Shown: positions 37,112 through 45,174 of the stretch, in pieces
How positions within the stretch are numbered: the first letter of the stretch is position 1
Layout: the number at the start of each line of letters is the position of its first letter
From: Betaproteobacteria bacterium
GTDB lineage: Bacteria > Pseudomonadota > Gammaproteobacteria > Burkholderiales > Rhodocyclaceae
Assembly: GCA_009777245.1 (NCBI GenBank)
Contig: WRMF01000001.1
Location: 1-64,000 of the forward strand
Length of the DNA: 64,000 nucleotides
Direction: 5' to 3'
Notes under the pieces: model-generated
Database searches by the model: none
Told to the model about the DNA's origin: nothing
The model's input: the letters and a program-made list of their open reading frames with translations, nothing else
Made by a program: the position numbers and the translations under genes

Positions 37112-38818
37112 ATGAAAACGACAGAAAACATGCTTGCCTGCGGAATCAATGCTTTCCAAAATGAAGATTTCGAGACCGCAGTCGAATGTCTCAAAGCGGC
37201 AATGGCGGATGAGCCGCAAAACCCGCTACCCTTCGCATACATGTCTTTTGCCTGTGCGCGTCAAGGGTTGCTGCAAGAGGCGCATGATTTCATAACGCAG
37301 GCGTTAAGCCTTGCTCCTGAACGAATTGACTTCATCGCGGCCTTGGGCGAAACTCTCCTGAAAGCAGGCAAGCCCTTCGAGGCGGCGGAATATCTGCGGG
37401 AGGCATTGAACTTGCAACCGGACTTGTTCGCGGCTTACCCGGCTTTGGCGCAAAGCCTGCATCTGACCGGACAAAGCGAGGAAGCTGTTTTGCTCCTTGA
37501 AACCGTCTGTGACCTGCCCTCAGATGCCCAGGAAAATATAAGGAATGCTTTGCTGCAAATTCTTGCCGAGCGCGGCGACCTTCTGGAATGTCAACATGCG
37601 TCGCGCTTTCTTGCGCGCCTGCATTCGACGATGCAAGACGGATTATTACGAGTTCGCATAACAAATCGCTGCAATGCAAAATGCAGGTTTTGCGGTACAA
37701 GATTTTGGCCTGAAGACGTGCAGAAAATGAGCGTGAGAAACGAGATATTGTACAAATACCTAAAACCGATTTACGAACAAATCAAGATATTGCTTCTCAC
37801 CGGAGGCGATCCGCTGATTACTGCGGAAAGCATGTCTTATTGCCGATTTATAAGCGAGAATTATCCTCGCGTTACCATGATCCTGGAGACCAATGGGATT
37901 GCCTTTACTGCAAAATGGCAAAGGCTTGCCATGGAAAGCCTGATGAGTGTGCATGTTTCTGTTAACGCAAGCAATGAAGAAGTGTATTCCAAAGGCTGCT
38001 GGGAAGGAGGAAAAGCCGCATATCGAAAGTTTACCAAAAATATCCGGGATTATATGGCTCGTTTGCGGGAATCCGGGCTTGAGGTTTTTGCGCCTGATGT
38101 TTCAATGGTGATAAACAGGGACACCGCGCATGATGTTCGTGATTTTGTTAAATATGCGCTGACTGAAAAATTGCGTCATGTAATGTTCTTTTTCGACTAT
38201 ACGGAAAATAATATGGCCGGAAACTACTTCGGCTGTCCGACGACTTCACGCATGGCGCTTTTTGAACTGATGAAACTCGAACGTGTACTGGCAGGAAAGT
38301 TATTTGTATATTTCAGATTATGGATTCCGCTGAAGGAAGCGGAGATGATTCAGCCGATGGTGGAAGCTATCCCGATAGAAAATTTGCGGAAGGAATATTC
38401 GGAAATTCTTGAGCTTGCCGGAGATCGCTCCATGAGAACGGAATACGAAGCAAGGCAGAGGATAAGGAGAAGCAAAGGGAAAAAAGAGTTCACTTTCGAC
38501 GAAGACTGGACATCGACCATAAGGCAAATTGCAATAAATGGCAAAGATACATGCTTTGCGCCTTTTAATTCACTGGACATATATCCAGATGAGAAATTTG
38601 AGTGCTGCGGTTGGATCAATCCGCGCTTTAGTGTGAATGCGGCTGTAAAGGATGATGTTATAGACTGGGAGAAGGAATACAACAGCCCTGGAATGAAAAA
38701 AATCAGGCTGGACATGCTGATGGATAATTACGGCCTTTGCCAAAAATGCTGCCCATTGAACCCTACATATAATAATGTGTGCAGTTCCCATAAATACGGT
38801 TATGACAGAATTGACTAA
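37112..38818 (+). CDS. TPR module fused to radical SAM/SPASM-like protein
   Basis: A 568-residue fusion with the order reversed: the shared TPR module is N-terminal (about 5-160, GINAFQNEDFETAVECLKAA onwards), followed by a radical SAM domain with Cys187-x3-Cys191-x2-Cys194 (NRCNAKCRFCGTRF), the GGDPL block in LLLTGGDPLITAE, and a SPASM-like cysteine cluster at the end (CFAPFNSLDIYPDEKFECCG, CQKCCPLN). Its TPR is closest to the one in the preceding 1180-residue protein (ITQALSLAPER, AALGETLLKAGKP). Radical-SAM/SPASM enzymes often act on peptides or sugars. A TPR tether would fit modification of a bound protein or glycoprotein (inference). Confidence 0.88.
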   Translation: MKTTENMLACGINAFQNEDFETAVECLKAAMADEPQNPLPFAYMSFACARQGLLQEAHDFITQALSLAPERIDFIAALGETLLKAGKPFEAAEYLREALNLQPDLFAAYPALAQSLHLTGQSEEAVLLLETVCDLPSDAQENIRNALLQILAERGDLLECQHASRFLARLHSTMQDGLLRVRITNRCNAKCRFCGTRFWPEDVQKMSVRNEILYKYLKPIYEQIKILLLTGGDPLITAESMSYCRFISENYPRVTMILETNGIAFTAKWQRLAMESLMSVHVSVNASNEEVYSKGCWEGGKAAYRKFTKNIRDYMARLRESGLEVFAPDVSMVINRDTAHDVRDFVKYALTEKLRHVMFFFDYTENNMAGNYFGCPTTSRMALFELMKLERVLAGKLFVYFRLWIPLKEAEMIQPMVEAIPIENLRKEYSEILELAGDRSMRTEYEARQRIRRSKGKKEFTFDEDWTSTIRQIAINGKDTCFAPFNSLDIYPDEKFECCGWINPRFSVNAAVKDDVIDWEKEYNSPGMKKIRLDMLMDNYGLCQKCCPLNPTYNNVCSSHKYGYDRID

Positions 38819-39083
38819 CTCCGCCCCTTCGAGGCGACCCCTTTGTAAAGGGGGCGCAGACTCTCGGCCGTTCCGCCGCCAGAAATGGGGCGCAAACCAT
38901 AGGACGCTTCGCCGACAAGCCCTCACCTTGCCCCCTTTACAAAGGGTGTGGCGCGAAGCGCTGGGGGTTTGCAAGGGGGTTCCCGCCTTGGCGGGCAGGG
39001 GTTTGCAGACAGTATATGTTTTTAATTGCAAGAATAGCTACAAAACGTATCCATTTGAACCAAAGCAGCTCTAATGAACAGCC
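38819..39083. other. gene-free spacer with palindromic repeats
   Basis: Contains CCCCTTTGTAAAGGGGGCG and CCCCCTTTACAAAGGG units, GGCGCGAAGCGCTGGGGGTT and GCCTTGGCGGG. These are the same kinds of units as in the repeat blocks at 48-54 kb. No gene seen; the operon of three GT2 genes starts right after it. Confidence 0.6.
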
Positions 39084-39911
39084 ATGAACACGCATTCCTT
39101 CTCCGTCGTCATTTGCAGCGTCAATCCGTGGAATTTCGCCCAGGCCGGAACCTGCTTCGAGCGTCTGCTGCGTGGATTCCCGTATGAAATTATCGGCATT
39201 CACGACGCCAAATCACTCGCCGAAGGCTACAACCGGGGTTTAGGCCGCGCACATGGCGACATCGTGATTTTTTCCCATGACGATGTGACTTTTCTCGACG
39301 AGCAGTTCGCGCAAAAAATCGCCGAACGGATGGAATCATGGGATATTCTCGGCTTTGCCGGGGCACAACGCCTGATCAGCCCCTCTTGGTTTGGAGCGAC
39401 AGACTCGCTCAACGGCGCGGTCTGCCACTGGTTGCGCCGTAATGCCGAATATCTTTCTTTCAATGTTTATGGGGCGCGGGAGTGGCCTGTCACCGGCGGC
39501 ATAGAGGCGCTGGACGGACTCTGCATGATCGCCCGCCACGAAGTCGCCGCCGCCATAGGCTTTGATTCCGATACCTTCGACGGCTGGCATCTATACGACT
39601 GCGATTTCAGCTTTGCTGCCCATCTTGCCGGCTATAAAATCGGGGTCTGCTGCGACATTCCCTACATCCACGCTACCGCAAGCCTACAGAACGCGCAAAG
39701 CGCCTTTCTTTCCGACAGCTATAAAAAATATGCTGAACGTTTTTTAAGGAAATACGGGGATAAGCGCGGGCTTCAGCCTTTGAGTCGCGCCGATGCGCGT
39801 TTTGTATACTGTTACGCAAACGATCACAAAACCCTGATAAACCTCTGGAAGGAAGATGTCTTTCGCCGCGCCACGCTATCCGTCGCCCGTCGCTTTGAGG
39901 AATCCGCATGA
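39084..39911 (+). CDS. StrF-like GT2 glycosyltransferase, tandem copy 1
   Basis: A 275-residue protein of the StrF-like GT2 branch. Seen: FSVVICSVNPWNFAQAG, IIGIHDAKSLAEGYNRGLGR, the metal-binding SHDDVTFLD, TGGIEALDGLCMIARHEVAA, and FDSDTFDGWHLYDCDFSFAA. No TM helix, so cytosolic. First of three paralogues joined by ATGA overlaps (4 nt each), so translationally coupled. The first 300 nt are nearly identical to copy 2. Donor sugar unknown. Confidence 0.88.
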   Translation: MNTHSFSVVICSVNPWNFAQAGTCFERLLRGFPYEIIGIHDAKSLAEGYNRGLGRAHGDIVIFSHDDVTFLDEQFAQKIAERMESWDILGFAGAQRLISPSWFGATDSLNGAVCHWLRRNAEYLSFNVYGAREWPVTGGIEALDGLCMIARHEVAAAIGFDSDTFDGWHLYDCDFSFAAHLAGYKIGVCCDIPYIHATASLQNAQSAFLSDSYKKYAERFLRKYGDKRGLQPLSRADARFVYCYANDHKTLINLWKEDVFRRATLSVARRFEESA

Positions 39912-40732
39912 ACCAGCCGGGCAAAACCTCTTTCTCCGTCGTCATTTGCAGCGTCAATCCGTGGAATTTCGCCCAGGCCGGAACCTGCTTCGAACGCCTG
40001 CTTCGCGGATTCCCGTTTGAAATTATCGGCATTCACGACGCCAAATCGCTCGCCGAAGGCTACAACCGGGGTTTAGGCCGCGCGCGCGGCGACATCGTGA
40101 TTTTTTCCCATGACGATGTGACTGTTCTCGACAAACAGTTCGCGCAAAAAATCGTCGAACGGATGGAATCTTGGGATATTCTCGGCTTTGCCGGGGCGTC
40201 CGGCCTGGTTAGTCCAGCCTGGAGCAGCGCGCTAAACTCATCAAGCGCCGCGCTCGGATGGTGGCGCCACGATAAACCAGACCATCTTGGTTTTGGTTTT
40301 GTCGGCATGTTGGACTGGCCTGTCACCGGCGGCATTGAAGCTCTGGACGGCATGTGCGTTATTGCCCGTCACGAGACGGCAACAGCCATCGGATTTGATT
40401 CAGATACCTTCGACGGCTGGCACCTCTATGACAGCGATTTCAGCTTCAAAGCCTATCTTGCCGGTTACAAAATCGGGGTCTGCTGCGATATTCCCCACAT
40501 CCACCTTTCCGCAGGTCAAGGCGCAAAGTCCGCCAGCTATAAAAAATATGCCGAACATTTTGTAAGGAAATACAGGCATAAACGCGCAATGTTTCCCTTT
40601 GAACAGATACAGTGGATTGCTGCCCAGTGTTACGTCAATGACCACAAAACCCTGATCAGCCTCTGGACAGAAGACATATTTCGCCGCGCCGCATTATCCG
40701 CCGCCCGCAGCGGCAAGGAGGAATTTTCATGA
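39908..40732 (+). CDS. StrF-like GT2 glycosyltransferase, tandem copy 2
   Basis: A 274-residue paralogue of copy 1 (FSVVICSVNPWNFAQAG, SHDDVTVLD, TGGIEALDGMCVIARHETAT, FDSDTFDGWHLYDSDFSFKA). It differs most at about residues 100-140 (SGLVSPAWSSALNSSSAALG) and near the C-terminus, the areas expected to contact the acceptor. This pattern, identical donor half and variable middle, suggests duplication followed by acceptor change. 4-nt overlaps on both sides. Confidence 0.88.
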   Translation: MNQPGKTSFSVVICSVNPWNFAQAGTCFERLLRGFPFEIIGIHDAKSLAEGYNRGLGRARGDIVIFSHDDVTVLDKQFAQKIVERMESWDILGFAGASGLVSPAWSSALNSSSAALGWWRHDKPDHLGFGFVGMLDWPVTGGIEALDGMCVIARHETATAIGFDSDTFDGWHLYDSDFSFKAYLAGYKIGVCCDIPHIHLSAGQGAKSASYKKYAEHFVRKYRHKRAMFPFEQIQWIAAQCYVNDHKTLISLWTEDIFRRAALSAARSGKEEFS

Positions 40733-41532
40733 ACACGTCAGACAAGCCATCGTTCTCCGTCATCATTTGCAGCGTAAATGCCTTGAGATTCGCTCATGTC
40801 AGCGCATGTTTCGAGGATCTTCTCGCCGATTTTCCGCATGAGATCATCGGCGTCCATGACGCCAAATCGCTTGCCGAAGGCTACAACCGAGCCTTGCGGC
40901 GCGCGCGGGGGGACATAGCGATTTTCTCCCATGACGACATCCTGATCCTCGACCCTGATTTCGGCCTGAAAATCAGTAGCCGCCTGCAGGATTTCGACAT
41001 TCTGGGCTTCGCCGGCACGCGCCGCGTCATCGCGGAAAAATGGTGGAATGCCGGACTTGCCTTGTCATACGGCGCGGTCGCAAACCCTTACGGGAGTGAT
41101 TTCCAGCTCTCCGTATGGAGCGTCGAGCCTTGGCCGGTGGCGGATAACATCCAGGGTATTGACGGCTTGTGCATCATGGCGCGCAGGGAAGTAGCGGAAG
41201 AAACAGGGTTTGACGAAACAACCTTCGACGGCTTTCATCTCTACGATCTCGATTTCAGTTTCTCCGCCTGGAAAGCGGGCAGGAAGCTCGGAGTGTGCTC
41301 TGATATTCCTATCATTCACGCCTCGACGGGCGATTACGGCAAAGAACATTCGCATTACGGCCGTCTGTTCATCGAAAAACACAGGGACGCGCTGCCCGCC
41401 AACGCGCAAAAATTTGAAAATCCCGACGGATTAGCCACGCTTGTCGCCGACTACCGCGCCATACGCCAAATATGGCAAGAAGATTTTTTTCGCCGCGCCA
41501 TGACCAGTATGAAACGCAAAGAAGCTCTATAA
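40729..41532 (+). CDS. StrF-like GT2 glycosyltransferase, tandem copy 3
   Basis: A 267-residue, more diverged paralogue: FSVIICSVNALRFAHVSACF, IIGVHDAKSLAEGYNRALRR, SHDDILILDPDFGLKISSRL, QGIDGLCIMARREVAEETGF, FDGFHLYDLDFSFSAWKAGR. It ends the three-gene unit and the island. The common last residues (IRQIWQEDFFRRAMTS against LINLWKEDVFRRATLS) show shared ancestry over the full length. Confidence 0.88.
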   Translation: MNTSDKPSFSVIICSVNALRFAHVSACFEDLLADFPHEIIGVHDAKSLAEGYNRALRRARGDIAIFSHDDILILDPDFGLKISSRLQDFDILGFAGTRRVIAEKWWNAGLALSYGAVANPYGSDFQLSVWSVEPWPVADNIQGIDGLCIMARREVAEETGFDETTFDGFHLYDLDFSFSAWKAGRKLGVCSDIPIIHASTGDYGKEHSHYGRLFIEKHRDALPANAQKFENPDGLATLVADYRAIRQIWQEDFFRRAMTSMKRKEAL

Positions 41533-41765
41533 ACATTCGATGTCCCTTTATCTATGAGAGCTACTATAACAGCGCCGCTGTAGGGGTTAAAAATTTTTAA
41601 CCCCTCTCCCACAAGCGGGACAAGGCGGATGCCCCTTTCCCGCTTGTGGGAGAGGGGATGCGGGTATTTTGCCTCCCCTGCAATCACGCGATAGTAGCTT
41701 TATAGCTAATTTTCGCAAATAACGCGACTATCAAGGGGGCGCTTTGCTCCGATGCCCAATCACTA
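41533..41765. repeat. repeat block after the GT2 operon
   Basis: 41538-41605 repeats the block near 15228 (ATTCGATGTC, TATCTATGAGAGCTACTATAAC, GGGGTTAAAAATTTTTAACCCC). It is followed by CCCTCTCCCACAAGCGGG and CCGCTTGTGGGAGAGGGG palindromes. No gene. Confidence 0.65.
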
Positions 41766-41993
41766 GTCATTCCCGCGAAGGCGGGAATCCAGACAAACAT
41801 TTCCGTTCCTCTGGCGTTCCATTATTGAAATGCCGCTCCTGTCTTGGCAACCTGTCGTTGCTGCCACGCCGAACTGAATTCCCGCCTTCGCGGGAATGAC
41901 GATTAGGTTGGCATCTGTGCGAAAGAGTGATATGCCTGATAGTCTTGTTATTTACAGAAAGCAATATAATTGCGGAAAACACTATAAAAAACC
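41766..41993. repeat. MITE-like repeat, best-preserved copy (copy 4)
   Basis: Core 41766-41900 is 135 bp with perfect 23-bp terminal inverted repeats (GTCATTCCCGCGAAGGCGGG at the left, its complement ending GGGAATGAC at the right). A tail of about 90 bp follows with TGTGCGAAAGAGTGATATGCC and TGATAGTCTTGTTATTTACAG, ending GCGGAAAACACTATA. It lies directly upstream of lysC. It has no coding capacity; mobility in trans is possible. Confidence 0.8.
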
Positions 41994-42052
41994 CCTTCCT
42001 CGCCATTCATACGATAGAATCACGAGGTTTTTTTCCGGCAGGCAGACAATAT

Positions 42053-43300
42053 ATGGCATTGATCGTTCAAAAATACGGCGGCACGTCAATGGGCAGCCCG
42101 GAGCGCATCAAAAATGTGGCGCAAAGAGTCGCCCGTTTCCACGCGGAAGGGCATCAGGTTATTGTCGTTGTATCCGCGATGAGCGGCGAAACCAACCGGC
42201 TGATCGCGCTGGCAAAGGAAGTTCAGGCCGCGCCCGACCCGCGTGAACTGGATGTCATGGTTTCCACGGGCGAGCAGGTTTCAATCGGCTTGCTCTGCAT
42301 GGCGTTGCGCGACATCGGCGTAGCGGCGAAAAGCTATACCGGCGCGCAAGTTCCCATTCTCACCGACAGCAGTTTCGGCAAGGCGCGCATTCTGGAAATA
42401 GGCGAAGCGGCAATCAGAAATGATCTGGAAACCGGACATGTTGTGGTCGTTGCCGGATTCCAGGGCGTAGACGCGGCAGGCAGCATAACAACCTTGGGGC
42501 GCGGCGGCTCGGACACGACCGGAGTCGCCATCGCGGCGGCGCTAAAAGCCGATGAATGCCAGATTTACACCGATGTTGACGGAGTCTACACCGCCGACCC
42601 GCGCATCGTGCCGGAAGCAAGAAAGTTGAATACCATAACCTTTGAGGAAATGCTGGAAATGGCAAGTCTTGGCTCAAAGGTGCTGCAAATTCGCTCGGTC
42701 GAGTTCGCCGGCAAATACAATGTCAAACTGCGCGTGCTATCCAGCTTTGGAGAAGAAGGCAAAGGCACGCTTATCACAGTCGAGGAAGACAAACCCATGG
42801 AAGACCCTATCATCTCCGGCATCGCGCACAACCGCGACGAGGCAAAACTGACCGTTCTCAATGTTCCTGACCGCCCCGGCATCGCCTACCAGATTCTAGG
42901 CCCAATAGCCGATGCCAATATTGATGTCGACATGATCGTCCAGAACGTAGGGCACGACGGCACTACCGACTTTTCCTTCACCGTCAACCGCAACGAATTT
43001 GAAAAAGCCAAGGCAGTGCTGGAAGATGTGCGGCAACATATCGGAGCGCGGGAAATAACCGGCGATAACCGAATCTGCAAGGTATCCGCCGTCGGGGTCG
43101 GAATGCGTTCCCATCCCGGCATTGCCAGCCGGATGTTCCGTGTGCTGGCGGAAGAAGGCATCAACATCCAGATGATTTCCACCTCCGAGATCAAAATCTC
43201 CGTGGTGCTGGACGAAAAATACCTTGAACTGGCCGTCCGCGTCCTGCATCAGACCTTCGGGCTGGATAGGGCAACCTATCCGGTGAGCAAAACAGGTTGA
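42053..43300 (+). CDS. lysC: aspartate kinase
   Basis: A 415-residue aspartokinase catalysing ATP-dependent phosphorylation of aspartate, the first step to Lys, Met, Thr and diaminopimelate. Seen: N-terminal IVQKYGGTSMGSPERIKNVA, FQGVDAAGSITTLGRGGSD, CQIYTDVDGVYTADPR, and two C-terminal ACT domains (LNVPDRPGIAYQILGPIA, GINIQMISTSEIKISVV) that bind lysine/threonine. ATG 42053 fits the family start; the frame extends upstream to 41927 into repeat DNA. Followed by tRNA-Ser, a typical betaproteobacterial arrangement. Confidence 0.97.
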   Translation: MALIVQKYGGTSMGSPERIKNVAQRVARFHAEGHQVIVVVSAMSGETNRLIALAKEVQAAPDPRELDVMVSTGEQVSIGLLCMALRDIGVAAKSYTGAQVPILTDSSFGKARILEIGEAAIRNDLETGHVVVVAGFQGVDAAGSITTLGRGGSDTTGVAIAAALKADECQIYTDVDGVYTADPRIVPEARKLNTITFEEMLEMASLGSKVLQIRSVEFAGKYNVKLRVLSSFGEEGKGTLITVEEDKPMEDPIISGIAHNRDEAKLTVLNVPDRPGIAYQILGPIADANIDVDMIVQNVGHDGTTDFSFTVNRNEFEKAKAVLEDVRQHIGAREITGDNRICKVSAVGVGMRSHPGIASRMFRVLAEEGINIQMISTSEIKISVVLDEKYLELAVRVLHQTFGLDRATYPVSKTG

Positions 43301-43426
43301 GCAAGTAGTTCCTTCAGCGACGATCACGGTCAATCCATGTTTTGCCTACGGGAATAACGAACCTGCGGGCTTTCAAGCGGACAAGTTTGACCAAAGCGCG
43401 GAGAATCTTTACGATATGCGCTTTCC

Positions 43427-43519
43427 GGAGACGTGGCCGAGAGGTCGAAGGCACTCCCCTGCTAAGGGAGCATGCGGGCAAAACTCGCATCGAGGGTTCG
43501 AATCCCTCCGTCTCCGCCA
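43427..43519 (+). tRNA. tRNA-Ser (anticodon GCT)
   Basis: GGAGACGTGGCCGAGAGG start, anticodon loop CCCTGCTAAGGG (GCT), long variable arm ATGCGGGCAAAACTCGCAT as in class II tRNAs, T arm GGTTCGAATCC, acceptor close CGTCTCC, G discriminator and encoded CCA. Confidence 0.98.
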
Positions 43520-43564
43520 ACTGTGTTAATTCGGACTCATGCGAGTAGTGTGGGCAAGCCCGTA

Positions 43565-44287
43565 ATGACGCACTTTCCCCTGCCGCCAGCCGCCTTTACC
43601 GGCGAATCCCGCGCCAACCCCGCAGATGCGGCGCTTGATTGGCTGGCTCGAGGGTGGGCATTGTTTGCGGAGGACAAATTCCGCTGGTGTCTGCTTGCCC
43701 TGCTTTTTTCCGCCCTTGCGGCTCTGCCTGTCGCTCTTTATCCTCGCGCCCTCTGGCTGTTTTTCATGCTAATGCCTTTTTTTGCCGCCGGATGGCATGA
43801 GCTTTGCCGAATGGCGGAAACGGCGGAAGAAACAGGCCGACGCCCTTTGCCGGGAGATTTTTTCGCCGCTTTTACCGCGCCGCTCCTTATCGTTCCCGGA
43901 ATACTGGGAGCAGGCGCGCTCTGGCTTCTCTGGACGATTTTTTTATTAATGCTGTCAATTGCCGCCGCGCCGGAAAGCTCCGTTATCTTCTGGCTGGCGC
44001 TTGTCTTGTACGCTTTTTTCCTGCCGGTTCTGATGCTGCCGCTTGGCATGGCGCTCCTGTTTGCGCCGCCTCTGATTTATCCGCGCCGCCTGCCGCCCGG
44101 ACGCGCATTGAAGGCCAGTTTTACTGCCTGCCGCAAAAACCTGGCTCCCTTGTTTTTTTTGGCGTTGCTTCTTTCCCTGTTGGCTTTTGCCACCTTGCTT
44201 TCTTTGGGGCTATTGCTGCCCATTGCGTTGCCGGTCGCCTTTGCCGCCTGGCGGGCGGCCTGTTACGATATTTTCATCGCGCTTTAG
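43565..44287 (+). CDS. BPSS1780-family integral membrane protein
   Basis: A 240-residue protein with about five to six hydrophobic segments (for example WCLLALLFSALAALPVALYP, FWLALVLYAFFLPVLMLPLG, and FLALLLSLLAFATLLSLGLL). The N-terminal pattern (ANPADAALDWLARGWALFAE) is that of the BPSS1780 family, conserved in betaproteobacteria, of unknown function. ATG 43565 lies 45 nt after the tRNA; the frame runs back into the tRNA gene and the longer start is unlikely. Confidence 0.8.
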   Translation: MTHFPLPPAAFTGESRANPADAALDWLARGWALFAEDKFRWCLLALLFSALAALPVALYPRALWLFFMLMPFFAAGWHELCRMAETAEETGRRPLPGDFFAAFTAPLLIVPGILGAGALWLLWTIFLLMLSIAAAPESSVIFWLALVLYAFFLPVLMLPLGMALLFAPPLIYPRRLPPGRALKASFTACRKNLAPLFFLALLLSLLAFATLLSLGLLLPIALPVAFAAWRAACYDIFIAL

Positions 44288-44326
44288 ACAACAGGGTAGA
44301 ATGATCTTTTTCCCGCATTACATGCC

Positions 44327-44824
44327 ATGTCCACTTTTCCCTTGCCTCTCTTTGAACGCAAAATCTGTTTGCCGGAAGAACTGGGCGTCCGCGCCAGGAT
44401 GCTTCCCGCGCCTGTCGTCCTGACCAACGGCTGCTTTGATATTCTTCATCGCGGGCATGTCACCTATCTGGCGCAAGCGCGCGCGCTGGGCGCTTCGCTT
44501 ATCGTGCTGGTAAATACGGATGCTTCTGTGAAGCGACAGGACAAGGGGAAAGACCGTCCTATCAACCCGCTACCCGACCGCCTTGCCATGCTTGCCGCTC
44601 TGGAGTCGGTCAATCTTGTCGCCGGCTTTGACGAAGATACTCCCGAAGCCGCGATTCTTGCCTGCCAGCCGGATATTCTGGTCAAGGGCGGCGATTGGCC
44701 TGTTGAAGCGATTGTCGGCGCGGAAGCGACGCTTGCCAGGGGCGGGCAGGTTTATTCCATCCCTTTCATTCATCCGCTATCCACCACCGCCTTTCTGGAA
44801 AAAATCCGCAAGTCCGCGCTATAG
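44327..44824 (+). CDS. hldC: D-glycero-beta-D-manno-heptose 1-phosphate adenylyltransferase
   Basis: A 165-residue nucleotidyltransferase of the RfaE2 type, equal to the C-terminal half of E. coli HldE. Motifs: VLTNGCFDILHRGHVTYLAQ with the HxGH nucleotide-binding site, NPLPDRLAMLAALESV, LVKGGDWPVEAIVGAE, and IPFIHPLSTTAFLEKI. It makes ADP-heptose for the LPS core. The separate kinase half (hldA) is not in the window. ADP-heptose is also a GT9 donor, so this product could in principle serve the two GT9 fusions, which is speculative. Confidence 0.95.
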   Translation: MSTFPLPLFERKICLPEELGVRARMLPAPVVLTNGCFDILHRGHVTYLAQARALGASLIVLVNTDASVKRQDKGKDRPINPLPDRLAMLAALESVNLVAGFDEDTPEAAILACQPDILVKGGDWPVEAIVGAEATLARGGQVYSIPFIHPLSTTAFLEKIRKSAL

Positions 44825-44925
44825 CAATTCTTCCTGACCAGACTTGGAATGAGCAAAAGATACGTTCACATTTGACCCTCCGGCGAAAATTCAGTATTTT
44901 TATCATTTTTCCTGATTTTTCCGTC

Positions 44926-45174
44926 ATGCCATCCACAGAACCGGAACACCTGCCTGTCGACCTGAAATTTGAAACGGCGCTTGCCGAGCTGGAAACGCTG
45001 GCAGCCCGCATGGAGGGCGGCAATCTGGAGCTGGAAGATTCCATAGCCGCCTACCAGCGCGGCATGGCGCTGCTCCAGCATTGCCAGAACCAATTAAAGG
45101 AAGCGGAAGAACGGATCAAGGCGCTGGAAGGCGGCGCGCTGAAGCCTTTTTCGCCGGATGGGGGGGCGGCATGA
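44926..45174 (+). CDS. xseB: exodeoxyribonuclease VII small subunit
   Basis: An 82-residue helical protein with the family pattern KFETALAELETLAARMEGGN followed by LELEDSIAAYQRGMALLQHC. XseB binds XseA to form a single-strand-specific exonuclease; xseA is elsewhere. ATG 44926 gives the usual length. It overlaps ispA by 4 nt in the conserved xseB-ispA-dxs order. Confidence 0.95.
   Translation: MPSTEPEHLPVDLKFETALAELETLAARMEGGNLELEDSIAAYQRGMALLQHCQNQLKEAEERIKALEGGALKPFSPDGGAA

Noticed and set aside
15475..41532. Flagellin glycosylation by a Maf-type or pseudaminic acid pathway
   Set aside because: No maf, neuA/neuB-like or PseB/PseC-like gene was found in the island.
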